Source of the DNA: Sulfidibacterium sp964473395
Lineage (GTDB): Bacteria; Bacteroidota; Bacteroidia; Bacteroidales; F082
NCBI GenBank assembly: GCA_964473395.1
Contig: CAYYOW010000064.1
Location: 1-13,551, forward strand
Reading direction: 5' to 3'
DNA: 13,551 nucleotides
Shown here: one piece after another, positions 7,033-13,444 of the stretch
Layout of the letters: the number at the start of each line of letters is the position of its first letter
Numbering within the stretch: the stretch's first letter is position 1
Notes under the pieces: model-generated
Told to the model about the DNA's origin: nothing
What the model saw: only the letters and a program-made list of their open reading frames with translations
The model's database searches: none
Translations under genes and position numbers: made by a program

Positions 7033-7150
7033 CAATCTATAATCATTAAAAATTCTTATTTTTTCTTAAAAATTAGTATGCATGCGTAATATTTCAAATT
7101 ATTTTACCGATATTTGTGCAAAATAAACGGATAACTTAAAAATTTATATC

Positions 7151-7888
7151 ATGAAAATTCTGGTATTGATTAGTAATGTACCTGATACGACAACGAAAAT
7201 CAGGTTTACCGGGGACAATAAAGCCTTTGACTCCGCGGGTGTTCAGTGGATTATCAACCCTTGGGATGAACTCGCGCTTACCCGTGCAATGGAATTGAAA
7301 GAGACTGGGGGAGTGGAAAAGATCACGGTAGCCAACGTGGGTGCCAAAATTACCGAACCAACTTTACGTAAAGCACTTGCCGTAGGCGCTGATGATGCCA
7401 TCCGCATTGATGCCCTCCCTCTCGATGCTTATTTTGTTGCCACGCAACTGGCTGAAGTAGCCAAAGATTACGACCTTATCCTTGCGGGTATTGAAGCTTC
7501 CGATTACAATGGTGTGGGTGTTGGCGGTATGTTGGCAGAAATGATGGGCATTAACTCAGTGTCAGCGGTTTCCGGTATTGACATGGAAAATGGCGAGTTG
7601 AAAATCCATCGCGATATTGATGGCGGTTCGCAAGTATTAACCGTGCCTACACCGTTGGTGGCTATTGTTCAAAAAGGGATTGCCATTGACCCACGAATTC
7701 CGGCTATGCGTGGCATTATGATGGCACGCAAAAAACCACTTAACGTTGTGCCTCCAATAGATGCTGAAGCCAGAACTGAGTTTTTGTCATACGAACTACC
7801 GGCTCCGAAAGCGGCCTGTAAAATGGTGGAGGAGGACAATGCAAAAGAGCTGATCAGACTTTTACACGAAGAAGCCAAGGTGTTGTAA
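7151..7888 (+). CDS. etfB: Electron transfer flavoprotein, beta subunit
   Basis: A 245-residue protein of normal EtfB length. The N-terminal MKILVLISNVPDT and NPWDELALTRAMELKE (36-51) are typical of the ETF alpha/beta Rossmann-like fold. AGIEASDYNGVGVGGMLAEMMG (112-133) is the nucleotide-binding segment, and VPTPLVAIVQKG (165-176) lies in the conserved C-terminal core. EtfB pairs with EtfA, encoded 30 bases downstream, to form a cytoplasmic heterodimer carrying electrons from acyl-CoA dehydrogenases to the quinone pool; some ETFs bifurcate electrons between NADH, ferredoxin and crotonyl-CoA. I cannot tell by eye whether this beta subunit binds AMP or a second FAD, which decides between these modes. 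A dehydrogenase gene lies convergently downstream. Confidence 0.95.
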   Translation: MKILVLISNVPDTTTKIRFTGDNKAFDSAGVQWIINPWDELALTRAMELKETGGVEKITVANVGAKITEPTLRKALAVGADDAIRIDALPLDAYFVATQLAEVAKDYDLILAGIEASDYNGVGVGGMLAEMMGINSVSAVSGIDMENGELKIHRDIDGGSQVLTVPTPLVAIVQKGIAIDPRIPAMRGIMMARKKPLNVVPPIDAEARTEFLSYELPAPKAACKMVEEDNAKELIRLLHEEAKVL

Positions 7889-7918
7889 TTCAAATTTTAA
7901 CCTTTAAAAACTAGAAAA

Positions 7919-8893
7919 ATGTCAGTATTAGTATATACAGAAAATTGGGCTGGTAAATTTAAAAAACTCAGTTATGAGATTGTCTCTTTTGCTGCCGCTA
8001 TTGCGAAGGAGATGGGAAGTAGTGTAACTGCCCTGTCCATTGGCCATGTGGCTGATGATGAACTAAAATCACTTGGAAAATATGGCGCCAACAAAGTGCT
8101 GAATGTACAGGATGATCGTTTTGAGTCGTTGGACAACAAAGCGCTGGCCGATGCTGTTGCCAAAGCTGCCGAAAGTGAAGGGGCCAAAGTGATTATTTTT
8201 GCGCATAACAACGAAGGGAAAGCCATTGCTCCCCGCGTTTCCGTAAAACTCAACGCTGGTTTGGTTTCCGGTGTTACAGGGCTTCCGGTAAGTGTTGACC
8301 CGTTCGTGGTTCGCAAAAAAGTGTTCACCGGCAAAGCTTTTGCCAACATCCAAATCAAAACGGAAGTAAAGGTTATCACTTTTGCCCAAAATTCTTACGA
8401 GGTAGCTGAAAATCCAACAGATACAGCCATTGAAGTATTTGATCCGCAGATTGGTGATGGCGAATTCAACACGGTTATTAAAGAGACTCATAAAATTACG
8501 GGAAAAGTGCTGCTGACCGATGCCGAAATTGTTGTTTCGGGTGGTCGTGGTATGAAAGGCCCCGAAAACTGGGGCGGCCTCGAAGAATTGGGTGAACTGC
8601 TCGGCGCCGGAATGGCCTGCTCGCGTCCGGTTTCGGATGAAGGCTGGCGCTCACATGAGGAACATGTGGGGCAAACAGGAAAAATCATTGCTCCGAACCT
8701 GTACCTTGCTTTTGGTATTTCAGGTGCTATCCAGCATTTGGGTGGTGTTAACTCTTCGAAATTCCTTGTCGCCATCAACAAAGATCCTGAAGCACCTATT
8801 TTTGAAGCTTCCGATTACGGTATTGTAGGCGATGCTTTTAAAGTGATCCCTCAGCTTATTGAGGCTGTAAAAGAGATGAAAGCAAATAAGTAG
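7919..8893 (+). CDS. etfA: Electron transfer flavoprotein, alpha subunit
   Basis: A 324-residue protein, full EtfA length. The N-terminal half is the ETF domain shared with EtfB. The C-terminal FAD domain shows SGGRG (207-211), SRPVSDEGW (235-243), QTGK (252-255), the signature LYLAFGISGAIQH (261-273) and INKDP (286-290). SDYGIVGD (298-305) completes the expected order. It forms the FAD-carrying half of the ETF heterodimer with EtfB and accepts electrons from acyl-CoA dehydrogenases. It is the last gene of the operon: a strong hairpin terminator begins 39 bases after its stop. Confidence 0.96.
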   Translation: MSVLVYTENWAGKFKKLSYEIVSFAAAIAKEMGSSVTALSIGHVADDELKSLGKYGANKVLNVQDDRFESLDNKALADAVAKAAESEGAKVIIFAHNNEGKAIAPRVSVKLNAGLVSGVTGLPVSVDPFVVRKKVFTGKAFANIQIKTEVKVITFAQNSYEVAENPTDTAIEVFDPQIGDGEFNTVIKETHKITGKVLLTDAEIVVSGGRGMKGPENWGGLEELGELLGAGMACSRPVSDEGWRSHEEHVGQTGKIIAPNLYLAFGISGAIQHLGGVNSSKFLVAINKDPEAPIFEASDYGIVGDAFKVIPQLIEAVKEMKANK

Positions 8894-8931
8894 TAAGCTT
8901 TCTTTAACAAAGCTCCCTATTTATAGCAAAA

Positions 8932-8963
8932 AAAGCCGGAACAAATTTTCTTGTTCCGGCTTT
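8932..8963. terminator. Bidirectional intrinsic terminator between etfA and the acyl-CoA dehydrogenase gene
   Basis: A perfect 13-bp stem (AAAGCCGGAACAA paired with TTGTTCCGGCTTT) with a 6-base ATTTTC loop. The stem ends in AAA/TTT with further A residues to the left, giving short U tracts in either direction. It lies between two convergent genes, so it can end both transcripts. Confidence 0.9.
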
Positions 8964-8986
8964 CGCTTGTTACGCAGGGGAGAGAT

Positions 8987-10129
8987 TTAATCCCGCATAA
9001 GGCTTCTCGAAATAATAATTTTCTGAATCTCGGAAGTACCTTCGTAAATTTGTGTCAGTTTGGCTTCGCGCATGAGACGCTCCACATGATACTCTTTCAC
9101 ATAACCGTAACCACCGTGAATCTGAACGGCTTCTGTGGTTACTTCCATAGCCATGTCGGCAGCATATTGCTTGGCCATGGCGCTGGCCACAGTGATGGGC
9201 TTGTGGTGGTCTTTCAGCCAGGCAGCCTTCAGACAAAGGTTACGGGCATTTTCAATTTTTACGGCCATATCGCTCAGCTTAAAAGCGATAGCTTGATGAT
9301 TAATAATTTCGGTACCGAAAGATTTCCGCTCTTTGGAATAGGCCAGCGCTCTTTCAAAAGCGCCCGAAGCAATACCCAGCGCCTGTGAAGCAATGCCAAT
9401 ACGGCCGGCCTCAAGTACCATCATGGCAAATTTAAAGCCAAAACCATCTTCACCAATCCGGTTTTCTTTAGGAACTTTTACATCGGTAAACATAACCGAA
9501 TGTGTGTCAGAACTACGCATCCCCATTTTGTTCTCGTGAGGGCCTATTGTAATACCAGGTGTGTTTTTCTCCACAATAAAAGCATTGATACCGTGGCTGT
9601 GTTTATCCGGATGCGTCTGTGCCATAACAATATACGTAGAAGCTGATCCGCCGTTGGTAATCCAGTTTTTGGTTCCGTTCAGAAGGTAATAATCGCCTTT
9701 GTCTTCAGCCGAAGTGTATTGATGGGTGGCATCCGAACCGGCTTCCGGTTCCGACAAAAGAAAAGCTCCGATAACCTCACCACGGGCAAGAGGGCGCAGA
9801 TATTTCTGTTTCTGCTCTTCGTTGCCAAAACGGTTCAGCCCATAACAGACCAGCGAGTTATTTACAGACATGATTACTGCCATGGAAGCATCGACTTTGG
9901 CAATTTCTTCCATTGCCAGGACGTAGGAGATGGAATCCATTCCCCCTCCGTCATATTCCGGCGATACCATCATTCCCAAAAACCCAAGCTCGGCAAGATT
10001 TTTTAAATGGCGGGTAGGAAATTCAGCTTTTTCTTCTCTTTCCAGAACATCCTGAGATAGTTCACGTTGGGCATAATCTTTGGCAGCCTGCTGTATCATA
10101 AGCTGCTCTTCGGTAAATTCAAAATTCAT
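8987..10129 (-). CDS. Acyl-CoA dehydrogenase (short-chain/butyryl-CoA type)
   Basis: A complete 380-residue FAD enzyme, the standard length. Seen are the FAD-contact signature GAFLLSEPEAGSD (121-133), the WITNG motif (156-160) and the second family signature IHGGYGYVKEYHVERLMREA (337-356). E363 in IYEGTSEIQ is at the catalytic-base position of short/medium-chain members. It oxidises acyl-CoA to trans-2-enoyl-CoA (or works in reverse in a Bcd-type complex) and passes electrons to ETF, whose genes lie convergently across a shared terminator. The chain length of the substrate is not certain from sequence alone; the butyryl-CoA-like pattern is my best reading. Confidence 0.94.
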   Translation of the reverse strand: MNFEFTEEQLMIQQAAKDYAQRELSQDVLEREEKAEFPTRHLKNLAELGFLGMMVSPEYDGGGMDSISYVLAMEEIAKVDASMAVIMSVNNSLVCYGLNRFGNEEQKQKYLRPLARGEVIGAFLLSEPEAGSDATHQYTSAEDKGDYYLLNGTKNWITNGGSASTYIVMAQTHPDKHSHGINAFIVEKNTPGITIGPHENKMGMRSSDTHSVMFTDVKVPKENRIGEDGFGFKFAMMVLEAGRIGIASQALGIASGAFERALAYSKERKSFGTEIINHQAIAFKLSDMAVKIENARNLCLKAAWLKDHHKPITVASAMAKQYAADMAMEVTTEAVQIHGGYGYVKEYHVERLMREAKLTQIYEGTSEIQKIIISRSLMRD

Positions 10130-10166
10130 GATATATTTTTAAGATAAAACTACGATTGTCCGCTAG

Positions 10167-10174
10167 CAAATGTA
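10167..10174 (-). promoter_or_regulatory. -7 element TACATTTG upstream of the acyl-CoA dehydrogenase gene
   Basis: The minus strand reads TACATTTG, an exact TAnnTTTG match about 37 bases before the ATG at 10129. There is no clear TTTG at the -33 position. It suggests the dehydrogenase has its own promoter rather than depending only on read-through from the FabK-like gene 110 bases upstream. Confidence 0.45.
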
Positions 10175-10239
10175 GGGAATAATTGTTTTGAACTTATTCT
10201 AAATTTGAAGCAGTATTGAGACTGCCTTTGGTCGGTAAT

Positions 10240-11184
10240 TTATATTTTGTAACCCTTCATTTTTTCGGAAGCCTTGTTAAAACCGGCCACCAGTTTCTCC
10301 ATAATTTTGCTCACCGGCATCACAGCATTAATCATTCCGGAAATTTGCCCTATTTCCAGTTCTCCTTCGGTCATGTCTCCTTCGAACATCCCTTTTCTGG
10401 CCCTTCCTTTTCCAAGTAACTCAGTCATTTTTTCTTTTGTAGCACCGGCTAGTTCGGCCTGATGAACTTTTTCAAAAAACGAATTACGAAGCAACCGTAC
10501 CGGAACAAGTTGTTTTAGCGACAGGTAAGTTTCTCCGTCTCCGGCATCCACAACTCTCTGTTTAAAGGCTTCATGTGCCGAAGACTCTGCCGAGGCAGCA
10601 AATAGGCTTCCGATTTGTACGCCGGCTGCCCCCAGTGCCATCGCCGCATACATGGCTGCTCCGGAACCAATTCCGCCGGCAGCAATCACCGGAATTTGTA
10701 CCACATCGCGAAGCATCTGGAGTAAAACCAACGTGGTCGTCTCTTCAAAACCATTATGCCCTCCGGCTTCAAACCCTTCGGCTACGATGGCATCCACGCC
10801 GGCATCCTGTGATTTCAGTGCAAATCTTTTGTTGGCCACCACGTGTACCACCGTTATCCCCTTTTCTTTCAAAAATGTGGTGTATTTTTTTGGGTTTCCG
10901 GCAGAGGTAAAGACGATTTTAACCCCTTCGCGGACAATGATTTTCACGATCTCATCCGTCTGTGGATATAGTAAGGGTACATTTACACCAAAAGGTTTTG
11001 AAGTAGCCTGTTTGCACTTCCGGATGTGTTGTTCCAGTGTTTCCGGGTGCATAGAGCCTGCCCCGATAAGGCCAAGTCCACCGGCATTGCTAACTGCCGA
11101 AGCCAGTTTCCAGCCGCTGCACCAGATCATGCCGCCCTGAATAATGGGGTATTTAATGTTAAATAATTCTGAGATATCTTTCAT
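10240..11184 (-). CDS. FMN-dependent FabK / nitronate monooxygenase-family protein
   Basis: A 314-residue TIM-barrel flavoprotein of the 2-nitropropane dioxygenase superfamily. Motifs run in family order: YPIIQGGMIW (12-21), AGGLGLIGAG (34-43), KPFGVNVPLL (63-72), AGGHNG (140-145) with the active-site H143, and the FMN-phosphate loops AAGGIGSG (168-175) and IGSLF (191-195). Overall layout and length recall the enoyl-ACP reductase FabK of Streptococcus, which reduces enoyl-ACP with NAD(P)H in fatty-acid synthesis; nitronate monooxygenase and enoyl-CoA reductases share the same fold and histidine. Its position upstream of an acyl-CoA dehydrogenase is compatible with an enoyl-thioester substrate, but that is inference. 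Upstream sequence consists of an 11-base tandem repeat array starting about 20 bases before the start codon. Confidence 0.85.
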   Translation of the reverse strand: MKDISELFNIKYPIIQGGMIWCSGWKLASAVSNAGGLGLIGAGSMHPETLEQHIRKCKQATSKPFGVNVPLLYPQTDEIVKIIVREGVKIVFTSAGNPKKYTTFLKEKGITVVHVVANKRFALKSQDAGVDAIVAEGFEAGGHNGFEETTTLVLLQMLRDVVQIPVIAAGGIGSGAAMYAAMALGAAGVQIGSLFAASAESSAHEAFKQRVVDAGDGETYLSLKQLVPVRLLRNSFFEKVHQAELAGATKEKMTELLGKGRARKGMFEGDMTEGELEIGQISGMINAVMPVSKIMEKLVAGFNKASEKMKGYKI

Positions 11185-11204
11185 GGTTTCTGGATGTTAT
11201 TTAG

Positions 11205-11303
11205 TTGTCATTCAATGGTCAAGCAATAGTCAAACAATTGTCATTCAATTGTCAAGCAGTTGTCATTCAATGGTTATTCAATCGTTAAACAGTTGTCAGG
11301 CAT
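11205..11303 (+). repeat. Nine tandem 11-base repeats (copy B)
   Basis: Nine exactly spaced 11-mers: TTGTCATTCAA occurs three times, with variants TGGTCAAGCAA, TAGTCAAACAA, TTGTCAAGCAG, TGGTTATTCAA, TCGTTAAACAG and TTGTCAGGCAT. The core TNGTCA..CAA is kept while bases 7 and 8 vary. The array abuts the 3' end of the four-helix-bundle gene (a further degenerate GTGTCAGG contains its stop codon) and reaches to about 20 bases before the FabK-like gene start, so it forms that gene's 5' region. Confidence 0.88.
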
Positions 11304-11311
11304 TGTCTGTG

Positions 11312-11683
11312 TCAGGAGCTTTTGTAAGTCTCGGTTTTGCCGATGGAATGGATGTAATTATTCAATTTTACACCAATATCATCTATTGTTTTTACAAAAT
11401 TTGAAAATGTTTCCTCATCTATAAGTTTTCTGTTTTTTGCCTTGGTGAGCCAGGTTTTGGTTTCAAAAAGGGAGCCACGGGAGTAATAGCTGAAATTTTT
11501 GGTTTCCTTGTAATGAAATCTTCCCAGCCCTTCGCTCATATTGGCAGCTACCGAGTCTGCGGCTCTCACCAATTGCTTCCCCATGGTATCTTTAGCAAAA
11601 AAGTCCCATCTCAACACGATTTTCCAAATTTTTTCTCCCATCTCCATCGCATCCTGATAAACCCTGAATTCTTCGAGTTTCAT
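11312..11683 (-). CDS. Four-helix-bundle protein, S23 / 23S rRNA intervening-sequence family
   Basis: A 123-residue protein with the layout of the TIGR02436 / PF05635 family. The N-terminal EEFRVYQDAMEMGEKIW helix is followed by RAADSVAANMSEGLGRFHYKE (41-61), equivalent to the family's S-I-x-x-N-I-A-E-G-x-G-R motif, and by GSLFETKTWLTKAK (70-83). Members were first found within intervening sequences of 23S rRNA genes, but in Bacteroidota they occur as free-standing genes of unknown role. The Avd accessory proteins of diversity-generating retroelements share this fold. No rRNA, reverse transcriptase or variable repeat is nearby. The gene is bracketed by 11-base repeat arrays in inverted orientation, and its stop codon sits in a degenerate repeat unit, suggesting that gene and repeats travel together. 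Confidence 0.88.
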   Translation of the reverse strand: MKLEEFRVYQDAMEMGEKIWKIVLRWDFFAKDTMGKQLVRAADSVAANMSEGLGRFHYKETKNFSYYSRGSLFETKTWLTKAKNRKLIDEETFSNFVKTIDDIGVKLNNYIHSIGKTETYKSS

Positions 11684-11699
11684 AATACTGATTTTTAAT

Positions 11700-11729
11700 T
11701 TGTTAAAACATTCTTCACTTCGTTAACAA
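11700..11729. promoter_or_regulatory. Inverted repeat TTGTTAA-N16-TTAACAA upstream of the four-helix-bundle gene
   Basis: Perfect 7-bp arms at 11700-11706 and 11723-11729, starting 17 bases before the gene start. The outer arm overlaps the last recognisable 11-base repeat unit. It may be an operator, an mRNA hairpin in the leader, or a structural part of the cassette; nothing distinguishes these. Confidence 0.35.
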
Positions 11730-11792
11730 CCGTTTACCAGTGTAGCTAATGACGATTGACTGACCACTGTTTGACAGCGTAGCACCTGACAA
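11719..11792 (-). repeat. 11-base TTGTCA repeats in opposite orientation (copy C)
   Basis: Read on the minus strand, the units are TTGTCAGGTGC (11782-11792), CTGTCAAACAG (11767-11777), TGGTCAGTCAA (11756-11766) and TCGTCATTAGC (11745-11755). Weaker ones reach to 11719. Spacing is less regular than in copy B, with a 4-base insertion TACG after the first unit. The same insertion position, as TCCG, occurs in copy A, so A and C share ancestry beyond the basic unit. Confidence 0.72.
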
Positions 11793-11824
11793 CTAACTTT
11801 TCACTCATTTATTAACTAAAATTT

Positions 11825-12487
11825 CTAACGCTTCTTCATCTCTTCCATCATCTCCTTCACCACCAAATTGGCATCTTCTTTAATATCGAGAATTGTTGCA
11901 TCAAGCATGTAACAAGGTGTTGTAAATACATTGTATTTATGATCGTGAACCACTTGCCCATGCGTGGTTACCACATGTTTGCTGCCCATTTTTTCTATGG
12001 CTTCAATGGCTCCGGGGTCGTTTCCAATGGTTACTTCCACGCCCTGGATCACACGAGCCACCACTGCCGGAGCAATACACAAAGCACCAATAGGCTTATG
12101 CGCGGTTAGCATCTGTTTTATGGCATCTTCCACTTCCGGATTAACAGTGGCGTTGGCGCCATCAAAAGCAACGGAACTCAGGTTTTTGGCAGCGCCGAAG
12201 CCGCCCGGAAAAATGAGCGCATCAAAATCAGCAGCTTTAAATTCGCTCAGTGGTTTGATGTCGCCTCGTGCAATGCGTGCCGATTCCACCAGCACATTGC
12301 GGCTTTCGTTCATTTCTTCACCCGTTAGATGATTGATAACGTGATACTGCGGAATGTCCGGTGCAAAACACTGATACGCAGCCCCTTCCTCAAGGATAGA
12401 CAACAGGGTCATGGTAGATTCGTGGATCTCGGCGCCATCATAAACACCGCATCCCGACAACACTACGGCAAATCTTTTCTTTTCCAT
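11825..12487 (-). CDS. elbB: DJ-1/PfpI-superfamily glyoxalase-like protein ElbB
   Basis: A 220-residue protein matching the length of E. coli ElbB. The N-terminal VVLSGCGVYDGAEIHES (8-24) with E20/E23 is a signature of this subgroup, followed by IFPGGFGAAKNLS (92-104), the nucleophile C137 in GALCIAP, and VTIGNDPG (152-159). HVVTTHGQVVHDHK (171-184) is also typical. Members belong to the class I glutamine-amidotransferase-like fold; ElbB has been linked to isoprenoid (lycopene) yield and shows weak glyoxalase activity, and its true substrate is unsettled. It is cytoplasmic. It is on the same strand as the FabK-like and dehydrogenase genes, but the repeat cassette lies downstream of it, so co-transcription through that region is uncertain. 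Confidence 0.93.
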   Translation of the reverse strand: MEKKRFAVVLSGCGVYDGAEIHESTMTLLSILEEGAAYQCFAPDIPQYHVINHLTGEEMNESRNVLVESARIARGDIKPLSEFKAADFDALIFPGGFGAAKNLSSVAFDGANATVNPEVEDAIKQMLTAHKPIGALCIAPAVVARVIQGVEVTIGNDPGAIEAIEKMGSKHVVTTHGQVVHDHKYNVFTTPCYMLDATILDIKEDANLVVKEMMEEMKKR

Positions 12488-12533
12488 GGCAAAATATTTT
12501 TAGATCATTTGTCTGGCTAAATTAATAAAATAT

Positions 12534-12558
12534 GAGGTTTCCGGGAGGACCTCTTTTT
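12534..12558 (+). terminator. Terminator-like hairpin with T5 tail, no obvious upstream gene
   Basis: GAGGT (12534-12538) pairs with ACCTC (12549-12553), extended by two G-T wobble pairs, with a 6-base loop and TTTTT at 12554-12558. The polarity fits plus-strand transcripts, but no plus-strand gene ends to its left. It may protect the elbB promoter region from antisense transcription, be a remnant of a lost gene, or be chance. Confidence 0.35.
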
Positions 12559-12721
12559 GAATGAAAAATCATTTATTCTTTTGGGTTGCAACTTGCCGGT
12601 TTACCCTGTCCTTGCTAATCAGCGATGCTTTCTCCAACAGCTACAAGCCTCATTTGTCAATATTCCGCAACCAAAACCAATCTGTATAAAAGAATGTATC
12701 ATTATTAAGATTCAATTAAAA

Positions 12722-12740
12722 TTTATTGATAAACAATAAA
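12722..12740. promoter_or_regulatory. Perfect palindrome TTTATTG-N5-CAATAAA, candidate operator
   Basis: 7-bp arms around ATAAA, ending 5 bases before the -33 box of the DUF2975 gene promoter. A further TATTG follows at 12745. Position and symmetry fit an operator for a dimeric HTH protein, and a YozG-like HTH regulator is encoded as the second gene of this operon, so autoregulation is a reasonable inference. Confidence 0.4.
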
Positions 12741-12745
12741 AAAAT

Positions 12746-12776
12746 ATTGACTTTTAATAATTCTCGTTTATCTTTG
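12746..12776 (+). promoter_or_regulatory. Bacteroidota-type promoter (-33 ATTG, N19, -7 TATCTTTG)
   Basis: TATCTTTG at 12769-12776 matches TAnnTTTG exactly, and ATTG at 12746-12749 matches the -33 TTTG box at 3 of 4 positions with the ideal 19-base spacer. It lies 25 bases before the start codon at 12802. This is the best-formed housekeeping promoter in the window. Confidence 0.65.
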
Positions 12777-12801
12777 CTGTGAATTTATAAATACAATTAT
12801 C

Positions 12802-13440
12802 ATGGAAACAAAAAAAGCACCTCGGAGCATTTATGTAATTTACAGGATCGTTAATCTGTTCTTTTGGTTAGGGGTAATTATCATTTTTGGGTTAATGGTG
12901 GATACCGTTTTATTCTATACAGGTGTTAGTAACGATGTCGGATTATCGGGTCGAACACTGCCTGTTAATATTAAAATTTCGGAAACCGGACAGCTGCATC
13001 ATGAAAATAAGAATTACACATTAAAGTTAAAAACTACTACAGAAAATATTGAAGTGGTCAACCCGCCCCGGTTTATAACAAAGAAATCTGTCCTTGTAAA
13101 TCTTTTAATTTTTTTAATCTCATTATATTTAATTTGGGTTTTCAGAAAATTTGTCAAAAATGTTAAAAATGGCGAAACCTTTTCAATAAAAAACATTTCA
13201 CTGTTAAAGAGGATAGCCTATGTATTAGTTGGCTCTTGGTTCGTCAATACCATTTACGCTCAGTTTCTTTATTTTTACATTACAGACCATGTCAAATTTA
13301 CTCAAATTCATATTTTGAGTAGTGGTTTTCTATACAATTTAAATATAGATTTGCTTTGGCAGGCTTTAATCATTTGGGTTCTGGCGCATATATTTATCAC
13401 CGGATTGAAACTGAAACAGGAAAAAGATTTAACAATATAA
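12802..13440 (+). CDS. DUF2975-family membrane protein
   Basis: A 212-residue protein with four predicted membrane segments at about 15-40, 96-115, 138-160 and 183-202. Between the first two lies a hydrophilic stretch (about 42-92) likely outside the cytoplasm. The segment FRKFVKNVKNGETFSIKNISLLKRIAYVLVG (114-144), with NGxxF followed by LKRIA, is the pattern typical of DUF2975. Function of the family is unknown. Members very often precede a small YozG-like HTH gene, and here such a gene starts 4 bases after the stop. I infer that the membrane protein may sense something and influence the HTH regulator, or be its main target. It has its own promoter and a palindrome upstream. Confidence 0.82.
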   Translation: METKKAPRSIYVIYRIVNLFFWLGVIIIFGLMVDTVLFYTGVSNDVGLSGRTLPVNIKISETGQLHHENKNYTLKLKTTTENIEVVNPPRFITKKSVLVNLLIFLISLYLIWVFRKFVKNVKNGETFSIKNISLLKRIAYVLVGSWFVNTIYAQFLYFYITDHVKFTQIHILSSGFLYNLNIDLLWQALIIWVLAHIFITGLKLKQEKDLTI

Positions 13441-13444
13441 AAAC

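Larger units (their letters stand above)
6728..7150. other. 423-bp intergenic region rich in short repeats
   Basis: No credible gene. In order it holds unremarkable sequence (6728-6850), a diverged block of 11-base TTGTCA repeats (6855-6910), seven tandem 8-base CAACTTCR units (6923-6978) and a pyrimidine-rich tract (to about 7032). The AT-rich leader of etfB follows (7033-7150). A GATATTTG at 7109-7116 is a 7-of-8 match to the Bacteroidota -7 box about 35 bases before the etfB start, without a clear -33 box. A plus-strand frame over the repeats (6824-7042) is low-complexity and not a gene. Confidence 0.7.
11201..11796. mobile_element. Candidate repeat-bounded cassette carrying the four-helix-bundle gene
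   Basis: A 596-bp unit whose ends are a perfect 10-bp inverted repeat, TTAGTTGTCA (11201-11210) and TGACAACTAA (11787-11796). Inside each end lies an array of degenerate 11-base repeats pointing inward, and between the arrays a single small gene. No transposase and no obvious target-site duplication are visible. It separates two genes that run on the same strand. I read it as a non-autonomous, MITE-like or REP-like cassette; it could also be local repeat expansion without mobility. Confidence 0.4.
12488..12801. other. 314-bp intergenic region between divergent genes
   Basis: Contains a terminator-like hairpin (12534-12558), a palindrome (12722-12740) and a good promoter (12746-12776) for the downstream membrane-protein gene. 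The central part (about 12560-12720) shows no structure or homology I recognise. A 60-codon plus-strand frame at 12557-12739 has a composition unlike its neighbours and overlaps the palindrome; I do not call it a gene. No clear promoter for elbB is seen. Confidence 0.65.

Noticed and set aside
11205..11303. CRISPR-like array
   Set aside because: Units are 11 bases and directly abutting, with no unique spacers and no cas genes nearby.
12557..12739. 60-residue plus-strand reading frame
   Set aside because: No recognisable family and odd composition; it starts in the T tract of a hairpin and ends in the palindrome upstream of a promoter.
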